Shown here: positions 21,063 through 29,233 of the stretch, in pieces | Layout of the letters: each line of letters opens with the position of its first letter | Numbering within the stretch: position 1 is the first letter of the stretch | From: Sedimentibacter sp. | Lineage (GTDB): Bacteria; Bacillota; Clostridia; Tissierellales; Sedimentibacteraceae | Direction: 5' to 3' | Assembly (NCBI GenBank): GCA_018436705.1 | Contig: JAHDLA010000016.1 | Span: 1 to 64,000, forward strand | Length of the DNA: 64,000 nt | Made by a program: the position numbers and the translations under genes | Notes under the pieces: generated by a model | What the model saw: only the letters and a program-made list of their open reading frames with translations | What the model was told of the DNA's origin: nothing | Databases searched by the model: none

Positions 21063-22427
21063 ATGAAGGATATTAAAATTTTGATAATGGGAAAAAACAA
21101 GCACTACATTGATGCCATCATTTCTTCAGTTGCAAAATTAACTAATAATATTAATTTTGCTGACAACTCTGAAAACGCATTCATCGAACTGTCAAACCTG
21201 TCATATGATTTTTTTATTACTGATTTATCACCATTTAATAAAGAATATACAATCAGCTGCTTTACAGATGCTTTTTCTCAAACAGATTTAATTATAGTTT
21301 CTTCTACTCCGTCATACATTGAGGAAAGCTATGCCTTAAGAGGTGGAGCTAAAGAATATATAGATATAAAAAATGGTATTGAAACTCTCAATAAAATACT
21401 CGCAGATTTACACAAGAATAAGAAAGACAAAGAAAAATTAAAAGAAAATTTATTAAATACATATATGATGTCCAGCTATAACGACAGCTATAATAAAATG
21501 CTTCTGCAATGTGAAAAAGTGGCAAAATCTAAGGCAAATGTACTGTTAATAGGTGAATCGGGAACCGGAAAAGAGGTTGCTGCTAGGTATATACACCTCT
21601 GCAGCAATCGATCAGCAAATAACTTTACAGCAGTAAACTGCAGTTCTTTTACAGAATCGCTTTTGGAATCAGAACTGTTCGGTTATGAGCAGGGTTCCTT
21701 TACAGGTGCTGTAAAATCTAAGCAAGGTAAATTTGAACTGGCTGATAACGGTACCTTATTTTTAGATGAGGTTGGCGAAATAAATTTGTCTACACAGGTA
21801 AAGCTTTTGAGAGTACTTGAAACAAAAAAAGTCGAACGCCTGGGAAGCAATAAAGAAAAGCTCATAGATTTCAGACTTATATCCGCAACAAATAAAGACT
21901 TAACAAACGAAGTTTTGGCTAATAATTTCAGAGAAGATTTTTTTTACAGGATAAGTTCAATTGTTATAAGAGTCCCTTCTCTGAGAGAGCGGAAAGAAGA
22001 TTTAAATGAATTAATAAATTTCTTATTGAAAAAATCTCAAAAAGAAAACGAAATTGCAATAAATTATATTGAGCCTGAAGCAGAAAAATTTTTGCATTCT
22101 TATGATTATCCCGGAAATATAAGAGAGTTAAAGAGTATCATAGATAGAATGGTCGTACTATCCAACGATGGTGTCATAACCAAGGATGGAATTCCTATTA
22201 TGTTCGATATACGTAAAAAATCTAATAAATCAACTGATGATATTCAAGACTTTACAAGCTATGACAAAGTAATTACATTGCAGGATTTCAAAAATAAAGC
22301 TGAGTCGGAATATCTGCAGTGGGTTTTAGATCAAACAGGCGGCAATGTAGCGGAAGCTTCAAGGCAATTAAGTATAAGCTCAAGACAGCTGTTCAATAAA
22401 ATCAATAAATATGATTTAAAAAAATAA
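21063..22427 (+). CDS. Sigma-54-dependent activator with receiver-like domain, probable regulator of the grdX operon
   Basis: 454 residues from ATG 21063, which follows AGGAGGG; an in-frame ATG farther upstream lacks such a site. A receiver-like N-terminus (1-120) has an Asp in ITDLS but no recognisable KP loop, so phosphorylation is doubtful. The AAA+ domain has Walker A GESGTGKE, intact GSFTGA, Walker B LFLDEVGEI and RDDF/REDFFYRI motifs. A Fis HTH ends the protein. It is transcribed divergently from grdX with the sigma-54 promoter between, so it is the natural activator. The degenerate copy at 15229-16566 is its closest relative here. Confidence 0.92.
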   Translation: MKDIKILIMGKNKHYIDAIISSVAKLTNNINFADNSENAFIELSNLSYDFFITDLSPFNKEYTISCFTDAFSQTDLIIVSSTPSYIEESYALRGGAKEYIDIKNGIETLNKILADLHKNKKDKEKLKENLLNTYMMSSYNDSYNKMLLQCEKVAKSKANVLLIGESGTGKEVAARYIHLCSNRSANNFTAVNCSSFTESLLESELFGYEQGSFTGAVKSKQGKFELADNGTLFLDEVGEINLSTQVKLLRVLETKKVERLGSNKEKLIDFRLISATNKDLTNEVLANNFREDFFYRISSIVIRVPSLRERKEDLNELINFLLKKSQKENEIAINYIEPEAEKFLHSYDYPGNIRELKSIIDRMVVLSNDGVITKDGIPIMFDIRKKSNKSTDDIQDFTSYDKVITLQDFKNKAESEYLQWVLDQTGGNVAEASRQLSISSRQLFNKINKYDLKK

Positions 22428-22459
22428 CAGATAAAAACTTCTGGAGAGTTTTTATCTGT
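22427..22459. terminator. Terminator between EBP and autolysin genes
   Basis: Thirteen-bp stem ACAGATAAAAACT / AGTTTTTATCTGT with a 7-nt loop between convergent genes; the stem itself supplies T-rich sequence in both directions. Confidence 0.7.
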
Positions 22460-22478
22460 CTATTAATTATCAAATTAT

Positions 22479-24563
22479 TTATATACCTACTTTATCAAGT
22501 TCTTTCAAATCATATCTGTTTATTATGTCAATAAGCTTAATTGCATAGGATGAATCTGTAGCATAACCACATCTTCTCAGTGCCCAGGCGCCCTCGGTGC
22601 TGTCAAACATAACTGCTCTGAAAGGCGCATACCTTTCTTTTGTTAAAAGAAGTTCATTATGATCATTCCAGCTTTCTCTAACATCATTGTATGCTCTGAA
22701 TTCAGCATCTACTCTAAATGAAACGCCGTTGTATTCCTCCCACGTGTTTGACGTTACAGAACCGGCTGAAGCTGTTCCTTTTACACCAAAAAGATTGTTT
22801 GACAACTGTCCTGTATATTTGTCTACCGGAACGCTCTGTCCCCATCCTGTTTCAAGAATGGCCTGAGCGGTTTGCAATGCAGCTGACATACCTGTATTAT
22901 TTTTGGTTTCTACAGCTAAGTCTGAAGCAAAATCAAGGAATTGATCTTTTGCCACAATCGGAAGTGCTGTATATATTTTTTCTGTGTAAATTGTAAATTT
23001 TACATCTTCTGTTTTCAATACTGTTCCATTATAAACCGCTTCTGCCCTTAGGCTCCACAATCCTGATTCAGTAACTCCTGGTGTATATGATTGTCCTGAA
23101 AGAACCTTGCTTACACCAGTTTTCAAGTTAGTTAAAGTATACTTAATATCATTTAAAGTTACATTACTTTTTACATTTAGATTGAACGTATCAGTTACAA
23201 CCTGACCAGGTCCTACACTTTGTAAAAACAATTTAGGCGTACCTGTAACATTAACATTAATCTTGCCGCTTTCATATACATTGCCTGCCGTATCCTTCAC
23301 TCTTACGTAGAGTGCCTTGGCTCCAGCCATTTCAGGTCCAGGAAACCATGTATAGTTTCCGTATCCGGCTTTATAAAGAACACTCTCTTCTCCCGTAACA
23401 GAATCCACCAATATGTACTCCGTTTCTGAAACATTAAAGTTTCTTGAGGCTCTGAGAGTAACTGAACCGTCAATAGACTGTCCTGCTGTAACTCCTCCAA
23501 GATACAAATACCTATCAACATCAACCTTTACGTTAACATAATCACCATAATATGGAGTTTTGTCCATATCATAAGCAATTACTCTCAAAGACATATTCCC
23601 GTTGTCTTCCATAACGGGAATCATTGTAAATCCCCCTAATGGATCTAATTGAGGTGAAATATAATATGCTCCTGTATCCGGATTAATTATTTCATATTGA
23701 ACATATGCAGCAGAGAAATTCAGTTCTGCATTAAGTGGTACGCTGTCAGCTGTAACCAATTCTCCCTCATCAAGACCTGTTAATTCAATTTTGGGGGATA
23801 TGTTTACATTTACATTAATTGCATCTCCCGCAAGAAAATTTCCGTTTTTATCATAAATAGCTGCTACAAGAATTTTATCTCCTTCATCTTCCATTGAAGG
23901 AATCCATTGGTATGATGAACTTAATTCGCTTCCTCTTGCAACAATAAAACCTTTTTTCGTATCCGCATCCAAAAGCAAATATTTTATCTCTGCAGATCCG
24001 CTAAGAGAGCTGCTCCCAACGTCTGTTTTAAGGCTTGTTGTACCGCTGATAACTTGTCCAGACTTAACAGATGATATGTTAACGTCAAAAAAGGATTCTA
24101 TTTCAGATTTTTCGGAAGAATCGATTACAACTGTCCTTCTTTCACCATTCCATTCAATCCCTACTCCCAAAGCATTGCTTACGAGCCTTATGGGCACAAA
24201 AGTGCGGTCATCTTTTATTAATGGTGCAACGTCACTTAACTTATATGTTTTTTCAGTATCATTAACGTATTCAATTAAATGACTGTCTATAGCAAGTTCA
24301 ACTTGCATGTCATCTTTTGATATATGTACCGTTCTGCTGTCATTGTCCCACGTCACCACTGCATCTAATTCTTCCGCAATAACCCTTAGGGGAACCAGTG
24401 TTCTGTCATTTTTTATAAAGGCTTCCGGTTCAGCCTTAATTTCTTTCCCGTCAATCATCAACTTAATTGGACTCTGGGCATACACATTGGGGTTAATATT
24501 AGCGAGCGTTGCAATCATTAAGATTAAAATGACCACCTTCCAATTAAATATCTTTTTCTTCAT
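22479..24563 (-). CDS. Secreted N-acetylglucosaminidase (autolysin) with copper amine oxidase-type N-terminal domain
   Basis: 694 residues. A signal peptide (1-29) is followed by a stalk-like copper amine oxidase N-terminal domain pair (about 33-150; repeats of NDRTLVPLRVIAEELDAVVTW and DDRTFVPIRLVSNALGVGIEW). Four or so Ig-like repeats of about 90-100 residues follow, then a C-terminal glucosaminidase domain (about 545-690). The catalytic Glu lies in AILETGWGQS. NNLFGVKG and AWALRRCGYATD are typical of the lysozyme-like autolysin fold. It likely cleaves peptidoglycan glycan strands at the cell surface. It is alone on its strand with its own terminator. Confidence 0.88.
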   Translation of the reverse strand: MKKKIFNWKVVILILMIATLANINPNVYAQSPIKLMIDGKEIKAEPEAFIKNDRTLVPLRVIAEELDAVVTWDNDSRTVHISKDDMQVELAIDSHLIEYVNDTEKTYKLSDVAPLIKDDRTFVPIRLVSNALGVGIEWNGERRTVVIDSSEKSEIESFFDVNISSVKSGQVISGTTSLKTDVGSSSLSGSAEIKYLLLDADTKKGFIVARGSELSSSYQWIPSMEDEGDKILVAAIYDKNGNFLAGDAINVNVNISPKIELTGLDEGELVTADSVPLNAELNFSAAYVQYEIINPDTGAYYISPQLDPLGGFTMIPVMEDNGNMSLRVIAYDMDKTPYYGDYVNVKVDVDRYLYLGGVTAGQSIDGSVTLRASRNFNVSETEYILVDSVTGEESVLYKAGYGNYTWFPGPEMAGAKALYVRVKDTAGNVYESGKINVNVTGTPKLFLQSVGPGQVVTDTFNLNVKSNVTLNDIKYTLTNLKTGVSKVLSGQSYTPGVTESGLWSLRAEAVYNGTVLKTEDVKFTIYTEKIYTALPIVAKDQFLDFASDLAVETKNNTGMSAALQTAQAILETGWGQSVPVDKYTGQLSNNLFGVKGTASAGSVTSNTWEEYNGVSFRVDAEFRAYNDVRESWNDHNELLLTKERYAPFRAVMFDSTEGAWALRRCGYATDSSYAIKLIDIINRYDLKELDKVGI

Positions 24564-24655
24564 TTATTCACCTCTTCTTTCATTTTTCTACATTATATCA
24601 TATAATATGTTAAGTGTTTATTACATAATCATTAATATATAAACCGATAAATATA

Positions 24656-24684
24656 AAAGCTCTCTCGTAATGTGAGAGAGCTTT
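24656..24684 (-). terminator. Terminator after the flavin reductase gene
   Basis: AAAGCTCTCTC / GAGAGAGCTTT stem with a 7-nt loop, 45 nt past the stop codon. Confidence 0.75.
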
Positions 24685-24728
24685 ATAGGATGAAAATTAA
24701 TCAAGATTTCTATTATATTTTTTAATTG

Positions 24729-26660
24729 TTATTTTGCCAAAGCAGCACTTTCTCCTGCAATTTTTCCGAATACGGTAATATCTGCCAATGCATTTCCGCC
24801 AAGTCTGTTGCTTCCGTGAATACCACCTGTAACTTCACCGGCAGCATACAATCCCTTAATTATCTGTCCGTCAGAACCTACAACCTGTGATAGTTCATTT
24901 ATTTCTACTCCGCCCATTGTATGGTGAACAGTCGGAACTCTTGCACCGGCATAGTATGGAGCGGTATCAATCTTATCAGCATATAGTGTTCTACCGAATG
25001 GATCTTCAATCGTACCGTCTACCGCCTGATTGAAAGTTTCTACTGCTGCAGTAAGATTTTTTTCATCAACTCCTATAAGCTCAGCAAGCCCTTCTAATGT
25101 ATCTGATTTGTATGCCCTGCCTGATTCAACCAAGCTGTCTATACTTTCATTGAAATTATTTATTGTATCTCCTGTAGGATACGAGTGCTTGTCAACTATT
25201 ACCCACATATAAGCATCTGTCTGCTCCATAAGAGCCTTAGTCATAACGTCTCTTCTTTCACCTTCATCTACAAATCTGTTTCCTTCTTTGTTTACAAATA
25301 TACGGTTTTGAACTCCCTGTTCAATATTTCCGCTTAAACTTCCTGTAACAGGATCTCCCATCGGAAGAAGCTGAATATGTTCCATTCCCAATATCGAAGC
25401 GTTAATTTCTTCAGCCATAATAATTCCATCTCCTGTTGCTCCTGTATGGTTTGTAGTTTTAATATCTTTTAAAGATGGCCATAAAGTATTGTACTGCTCA
25501 CGCATCTCAACATTTGCACCAAATCCTCCTGCTGCAAGTACAACTCCTTTATTTGCATTAAGTGTTACTTTTCCTCCATTCCTGTCAGCATATACGCCTT
25601 TAACTACTCCACCCTCAATGATGAATTCTTCTGCCTTTGTTTCAACCATGATTTCAATATCGTTACTGTTTTCTTCAATATAATTCATATAGGTCTCAAT
25701 ATATCCTGTTCCCAATGGTTTTTCAGGCTTATGAGCACGTGACCAGAGTCCTCCCAAGACAGTAAAAACATAATCCTTGAATTTCATTCCAAGACTTTCA
25801 AGCCATTCAACAGCAGGAAGAGAGTTGTCCGCAAGTATGCCTATCAACTTGGTACTTCCCAGCTTATCCCCTCCGTTATATGTCTGAAGCTTGTGCAATG
25901 TAGGTGAGTCAAATAGCTGTGTACTACCGGAGTCTCTATATTCTTCCCATTCTTTCTTTAATGTTTCCTGCCATTGTTTTACTTCAAGGTCTGTTTGATC
26001 TGCACTTATTATGCCTTCAACCGTTTGTTTCTCAAGGTCAGTCATCGTTAATGATGCTTGCCTGTTGGAATCTGCCCCATTATAAGCTGATCCTGAAATA
26101 ATTGTATTTCCACCTACCTGAGGCATTTTTTCGATAACAATTACAGAGGCACCATTCTGATGAGCTGACACTGCAGCAGCAAGCCCTGCACCACCTCCGC
26201 CAATAACGATAACATCGGCTGTCTTATCTATATCCTCTGCTGTTTCGTTTTTTTCTAACTCTTTGCTCTTTAACATTTCAATATCGGCCCCTGCTTTTTC
26301 AAGAGCAGCTGCTATTGCAGACAGTATTCCTTTGCTTGAATAAGTTGCACCGGATACCATTGGTATGTTAAGCGATGTGTTTCCTTTTACTTCCATCACA
26401 ATCTTTTCTACCGCTTTATCTCCTAATCCGGAGGTTTCGGTATGATCTACCGTTATATCTGTTATTTCTGTTTCCGTTACTGTTACAGATGCTTTTATTG
26501 TTCCATGGAAGCCTTCTGCTTTCCCCTCGTAAGTTCCGGGAGTAAAAATAGCTTCACTCTTATTTGCATCGTCTTTATCAATCGTACCTGATGCACATGC
26601 CGCTAAACTTAAAATCATAGATAATGCTAAAATAATACTTATTACTTTTTTAAATTTCAT
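24729..26660 (-). CDS. Lipoprotein flavin reductase: FMN-binding domain + FAD-dependent fumarate reductase-like domain
   Basis: 643 residues from ATG 26660 (GGAGGGAAAT before it). A lipoprotein signal peptide ends in the lipobox LAAC, so it is anchored outside the membrane. An FMN-binding domain (about 35-125) has SGATYSS, the ApbE flavinylation type of site. The FAD domain starts with VIVIGGGGAGLAAA near 142. Catalytic-type residues VHHTMGG, ERRD and GSNRLGGNA are present. The loop that in fumarate reductases reads IQxHP is IQLLP here, so the acceptor may not be fumarate; urocanate or another unsaturated acid is possible. A TetR gene is divergent. Confidence 0.87.
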   Translation of the reverse strand: MKFKKVISIILALSMILSLAACASGTIDKDDANKSEAIFTPGTYEGKAEGFHGTIKASVTVTETEITDITVDHTETSGLGDKAVEKIVMEVKGNTSLNIPMVSGATYSSKGILSAIAAALEKAGADIEMLKSKELEKNETAEDIDKTADVIVIGGGGAGLAAAVSAHQNGASVIVIEKMPQVGGNTIISGSAYNGADSNRQASLTMTDLEKQTVEGIISADQTDLEVKQWQETLKKEWEEYRDSGSTQLFDSPTLHKLQTYNGGDKLGSTKLIGILADNSLPAVEWLESLGMKFKDYVFTVLGGLWSRAHKPEKPLGTGYIETYMNYIEENSNDIEIMVETKAEEFIIEGGVVKGVYADRNGGKVTLNANKGVVLAAGGFGANVEMREQYNTLWPSLKDIKTTNHTGATGDGIIMAEEINASILGMEHIQLLPMGDPVTGSLSGNIEQGVQNRIFVNKEGNRFVDEGERRDVMTKALMEQTDAYMWVIVDKHSYPTGDTINNFNESIDSLVESGRAYKSDTLEGLAELIGVDEKNLTAAVETFNQAVDGTIEDPFGRTLYADKIDTAPYYAGARVPTVHHTMGGVEINELSQVVGSDGQIIKGLYAAGEVTGGIHGSNRLGGNALADITVFGKIAGESAALAK

Positions 26661-26824
26661 ATTTCCCTCCTGATTAAAAACTTCATTAAATGCATTCATT
26701 GAATGTATTCATTATAATATATAGTTTGTTATTTATCAAGCAATTTTTTATTTATATTTTTTGTTATATTTATTTAATTATGTTATAATATCTACTATAT
26801 TTTACTAATTTCAGGAGGTTCGAA

Positions 26825-27391
26825 GTGAACAGCCGTTCAATTCAAGCGCAAAAAACAAAGGAAAAAATTTATAATATCAGTATTAAATTATTTAAAAGCA
26901 AGGGCTTTGATAATGTAACTATTCAAGATATTGCTAAGGCTGCAAATGTTTCTGTAGGATTATTCTATAATTATTATAAATCAAAAAATGATATCCTTCT
27001 TCAGCAATACGTAAAGGCCGATGAGATATTTAACGAATTTGTGATCAATGGTGTTAAAGGGCGTACAAGCAAGGAAAAAATTAAAAACTATATGCTTTTT
27101 TATATAAAATTTGTTGAAGAACAACCATTCGATTTTATTAGAATTCTTTATAACAACAGTAACACTTTATTTATAAAAGAGGGAAGAGCAATGCAGACTC
27201 TTCTCAACCCAATTATTGAAGAAGCAATTGATGCCGGAGAAATTACTGTACCCATGAAGGTAAATGAAATTAATGAATATCTGTACCAAGGTATGAGAGG
27301 CTTAATTTTTCACTGGTGTCTTTATAACGGCGGCTTTGATATACATAGAAGAGCAGAAAAATATCTCGATCTGATGATAAAAGCTCTATAG
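26825..27391 (+). CDS. TetR/AcrR family transcriptional regulator
   Basis: 188 residues starting at GTG 26825, seven nt after AGGAGG. The N-terminal HTH covers about 10-55 (FKSKGFDNVTIQDIAKAANVSVGLFYNYYKSK in outline). The C-terminal ligand domain is typical in length. It is divergent from the lipoprotein flavin reductase with 164 nt between the starts, so it probably controls that gene and itself. I found no clear palindromic operator in the AT-rich gap. Confidence 0.9.
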   Translation: MNSRSIQAQKTKEKIYNISIKLFKSKGFDNVTIQDIAKAANVSVGLFYNYYKSKNDILLQQYVKADEIFNEFVINGVKGRTSKEKIKNYMLFYIKFVEEQPFDFIRILYNNSNTLFIKEGRAMQTLLNPIIEEAIDAGEITVPMKVNEINEYLYQGMRGLIFHWCLYNGGFDIHRRAEKYLDLMIKAL

Positions 27392-27406
27392 AACATCCAT
27401 TTAATA

Positions 27407-27434
27407 AAGAAAAGGCACCTGGGGTGCCTTCTTT
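27407..27434. terminator. Terminator between tetR and sodC-like genes
   Basis: AAGGCACC / GGTGCCTT stem with flanking A- and T-runs, usable from both convergent genes. Confidence 0.7.
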
Positions 27435-27461
27435 CGGATTACAGATAAAGCATTATAATAA

Positions 27462-27989
27462 TTACTGCATGGGATGAATCACTCCGCAGGCTATTCTGAC
27501 TCCGGATGCTCCTGAAGGCTGAGTCCTGTAATCATCCGGGTTTTTGTGAACTATTACTGACTTTCCTATAACATCCTGAACTTTAAATTTATTAGTAAAA
27601 AACGCCATTCTTGCATATCCGTTATTTGAAAATATAACCGGGAAATCACCTGCATGATTTCCATGTGGTTGATTTGTAGGGTTCCAGTGTCCTCCTGCCG
27701 CACCAAACGATTCATCTGATTCACCTGGTTGACAAATTCCGTATTCATGGATATGAAATCCAAGCGGCCCTACAGGAGCATCCTCTCCCGAAGCAGGTTT
27801 ATATATCGGCAACCCGACAAATTCAGTGAACACTTCTGTACCGCCGGGAACATCTGTAAAAATTACCATTCCATGAATATTTGGCGCCTCTCGGCCTCCG
27901 GATACATATGCTATCGCACTGCTGTACTGGCTATTGTTTAAATATCCATAGTTCTTCGAGCAAACGTATCTATTATTATAACAATCCAT
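27462..27989 (-). CDS. Cu/Zn superoxide dismutase-like protein without signal peptide
   Basis: 175 residues from ATG 27989 (GGAGG five nt upstream; an in-frame codon farther up contains that site). Metal ligands match the SodC fold: His79 and His81 (GFHIHEYG), His101 (GGHWNP), His109 (PHGNH), Asp115 (AGDFP) and His148 (IVHKNPDD). Cys86 and Cys168 could form the usual disulfide. There is no signal peptide. The first 35 residues are Tyr/Asn/Cys-rich, recalling spore-coat-associated proteins. Superoxide removal or a coat role are both possible; the choice is open. Confidence 0.85.
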   Translation of the reverse strand: MDCYNNRYVCSKNYGYLNNSQYSSAIAYVSGGREAPNIHGMVIFTDVPGGTEVFTEFVGLPIYKPASGEDAPVGPLGFHIHEYGICQPGESDESFGAAGGHWNPTNQPHGNHAGDFPVIFSNNGYARMAFFTNKFKVQDVIGKSVIVHKNPDDYRTQPSGASGVRIACGVIHPMQ

Positions 27990-28102
27990 TTTGACCTCCA
28001 ATCTATTTAGTACTTTATTTTATGGATTTTTATATAAATAGTTACATACGCAACTGTCATCATAATTTTTTACATGCTAAAGAAAATTTTCAGCATATAA
28101 AA

Positions 28103-28131
28103 AAACAACCAGCCTATAGCTGATTGCTTTT
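28103..28131 (-). terminator. Terminator after the PstS-like gene
   Basis: Minus-strand GCAATCAGC / GCTGGTTGT stem (two wobble pairs) followed by TTTTTT, about 20 nt past the stop. Confidence 0.65.
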
Positions 28132-28151
28132 TTGCTCTTGGAGGGATTTTA

Positions 28152-29096
28152 TTATTCTACCTCTGACCATTTTGTTATTTCGCCTGTATATACTTTTGTA
28201 ATATCTTCTGATGATAAATCAGAAATTGGGTTTTCATTGTTAACTATAACTGCTATACCGTCCATTGCAAGTACATGCTCGTTAAGCTGAGATTTTTCTT
28301 CATCTTTAAGTTCTCTTGAACTCATTCCTATATCATAGCTTCCGTCGATAGCTGCCTTGATTCCCTGAGATGATCCGTTTGACTGCATTTCGAATGAAAC
28401 ATTTGGGTTAAGTTCTTTGTAAACTTCTTGAAGTTTTTCCATAAGTGGTGTAACTGAAGTCGAACCAGCAAATTTGATTGTTCCTGACATATTTGAAGCA
28501 GTGTATTCAACAGGGTCTGAAACTGATGAAATGTAGTGTTTTTCTTCAACTATCTGCTGACCTTGAACAGATTCAGTAAAGCTTATAAAATCTTTAACTA
28601 AATCACTCTCTTCTCCCTTTGTAACAAGTAAAAATGGTCTTGCTACAGCATAATCTCCGCTCTTAATGTTATCAATTGTAGGTTCAACTCCATCAACATT
28701 TAATGCTTTTATTCTTTCGCTTGCAGATCCTAATGAAATATATCCTATACCATATTCGTCTCCCTCTACAGCTGTTATTACTTTGTCTGTTCCATCAAAT
28801 TCCAAAGCTCCAACAACCAGCTTGTCTATCTCTGTTCCGTCTTCTTTAACTTTAATTTTCATAAGTTCATGGAATGCGCCTCTTGTTCCGGAAGCAGCAT
28901 CTCTTGCAATTACTGTTATGTCTTTATCAGTGTCAAAACTCGGTGCCTGTTCCTCAGGTTCTTGTTCTTGTTGTTGTTCTTGTTCTGCAGGCTGTTCATT
29001 GTTAGGAGCCTGTGTCTCAGTCTTAGCACATCCTACAAATGCCAAAGACATTACTAATACTGTTGAAACTATCGATAATATTTTTTTAACACTCAT
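28152..29096 (-). CDS. PstS-like substrate-binding lipoprotein with permuted domain order
   Basis: 314 residues. A lipoprotein signal has its lipobox at Cys23 (AFVGC), followed by a Gln/Glu-rich linker (25-52). The rest is a phosphate-binding-protein (PBP_like_2) sequence in swapped order. Residues about 57-198 match the usual C-terminal half of PstS (ITVIARDAASGTRGAF, YGIGYISLG). Residues about 203-314 match its usual N-terminal half (IKFAGSTSVTPLMEKL, GMSSRELKDEE, DGIAVIVNNENP, ending TGEITKWSEV). Phosphate-contact Ser/Thr/Arg motifs of both halves are present. No pstC, pstA or pstB is adjacent. Binding of phosphate or another anion is inferred. Confidence 0.82.
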   Translation of the reverse strand: MSVKKILSIVSTVLVMSLAFVGCAKTETQAPNNEQPAEQEQQQEQEPEEQAPSFDTDKDITVIARDAASGTRGAFHELMKIKVKEDGTEIDKLVVGALEFDGTDKVITAVEGDEYGIGYISLGSASERIKALNVDGVEPTIDNIKSGDYAVARPFLLVTKGEESDLVKDFISFTESVQGQQIVEEKHYISSVSDPVEYTASNMSGTIKFAGSTSVTPLMEKLQEVYKELNPNVSFEMQSNGSSQGIKAAIDGSYDIGMSSRELKDEEKSQLNEHVLAMDGIAVIVNNENPISDLSSEDITKVYTGEITKWSEVE

Positions 29097-29233
29097 TTAT
29101 TATTTTCTCCTTCATAATTTTTCTTCATTCACTATATCTTTGGTTAGTAAAAAAGCAATCATCGTAATGTAAATGATTTGTAAGTTTTTAATAAATTTTC
29201 AAAATATTCATTTCAAAAATTTTAACATATTAT

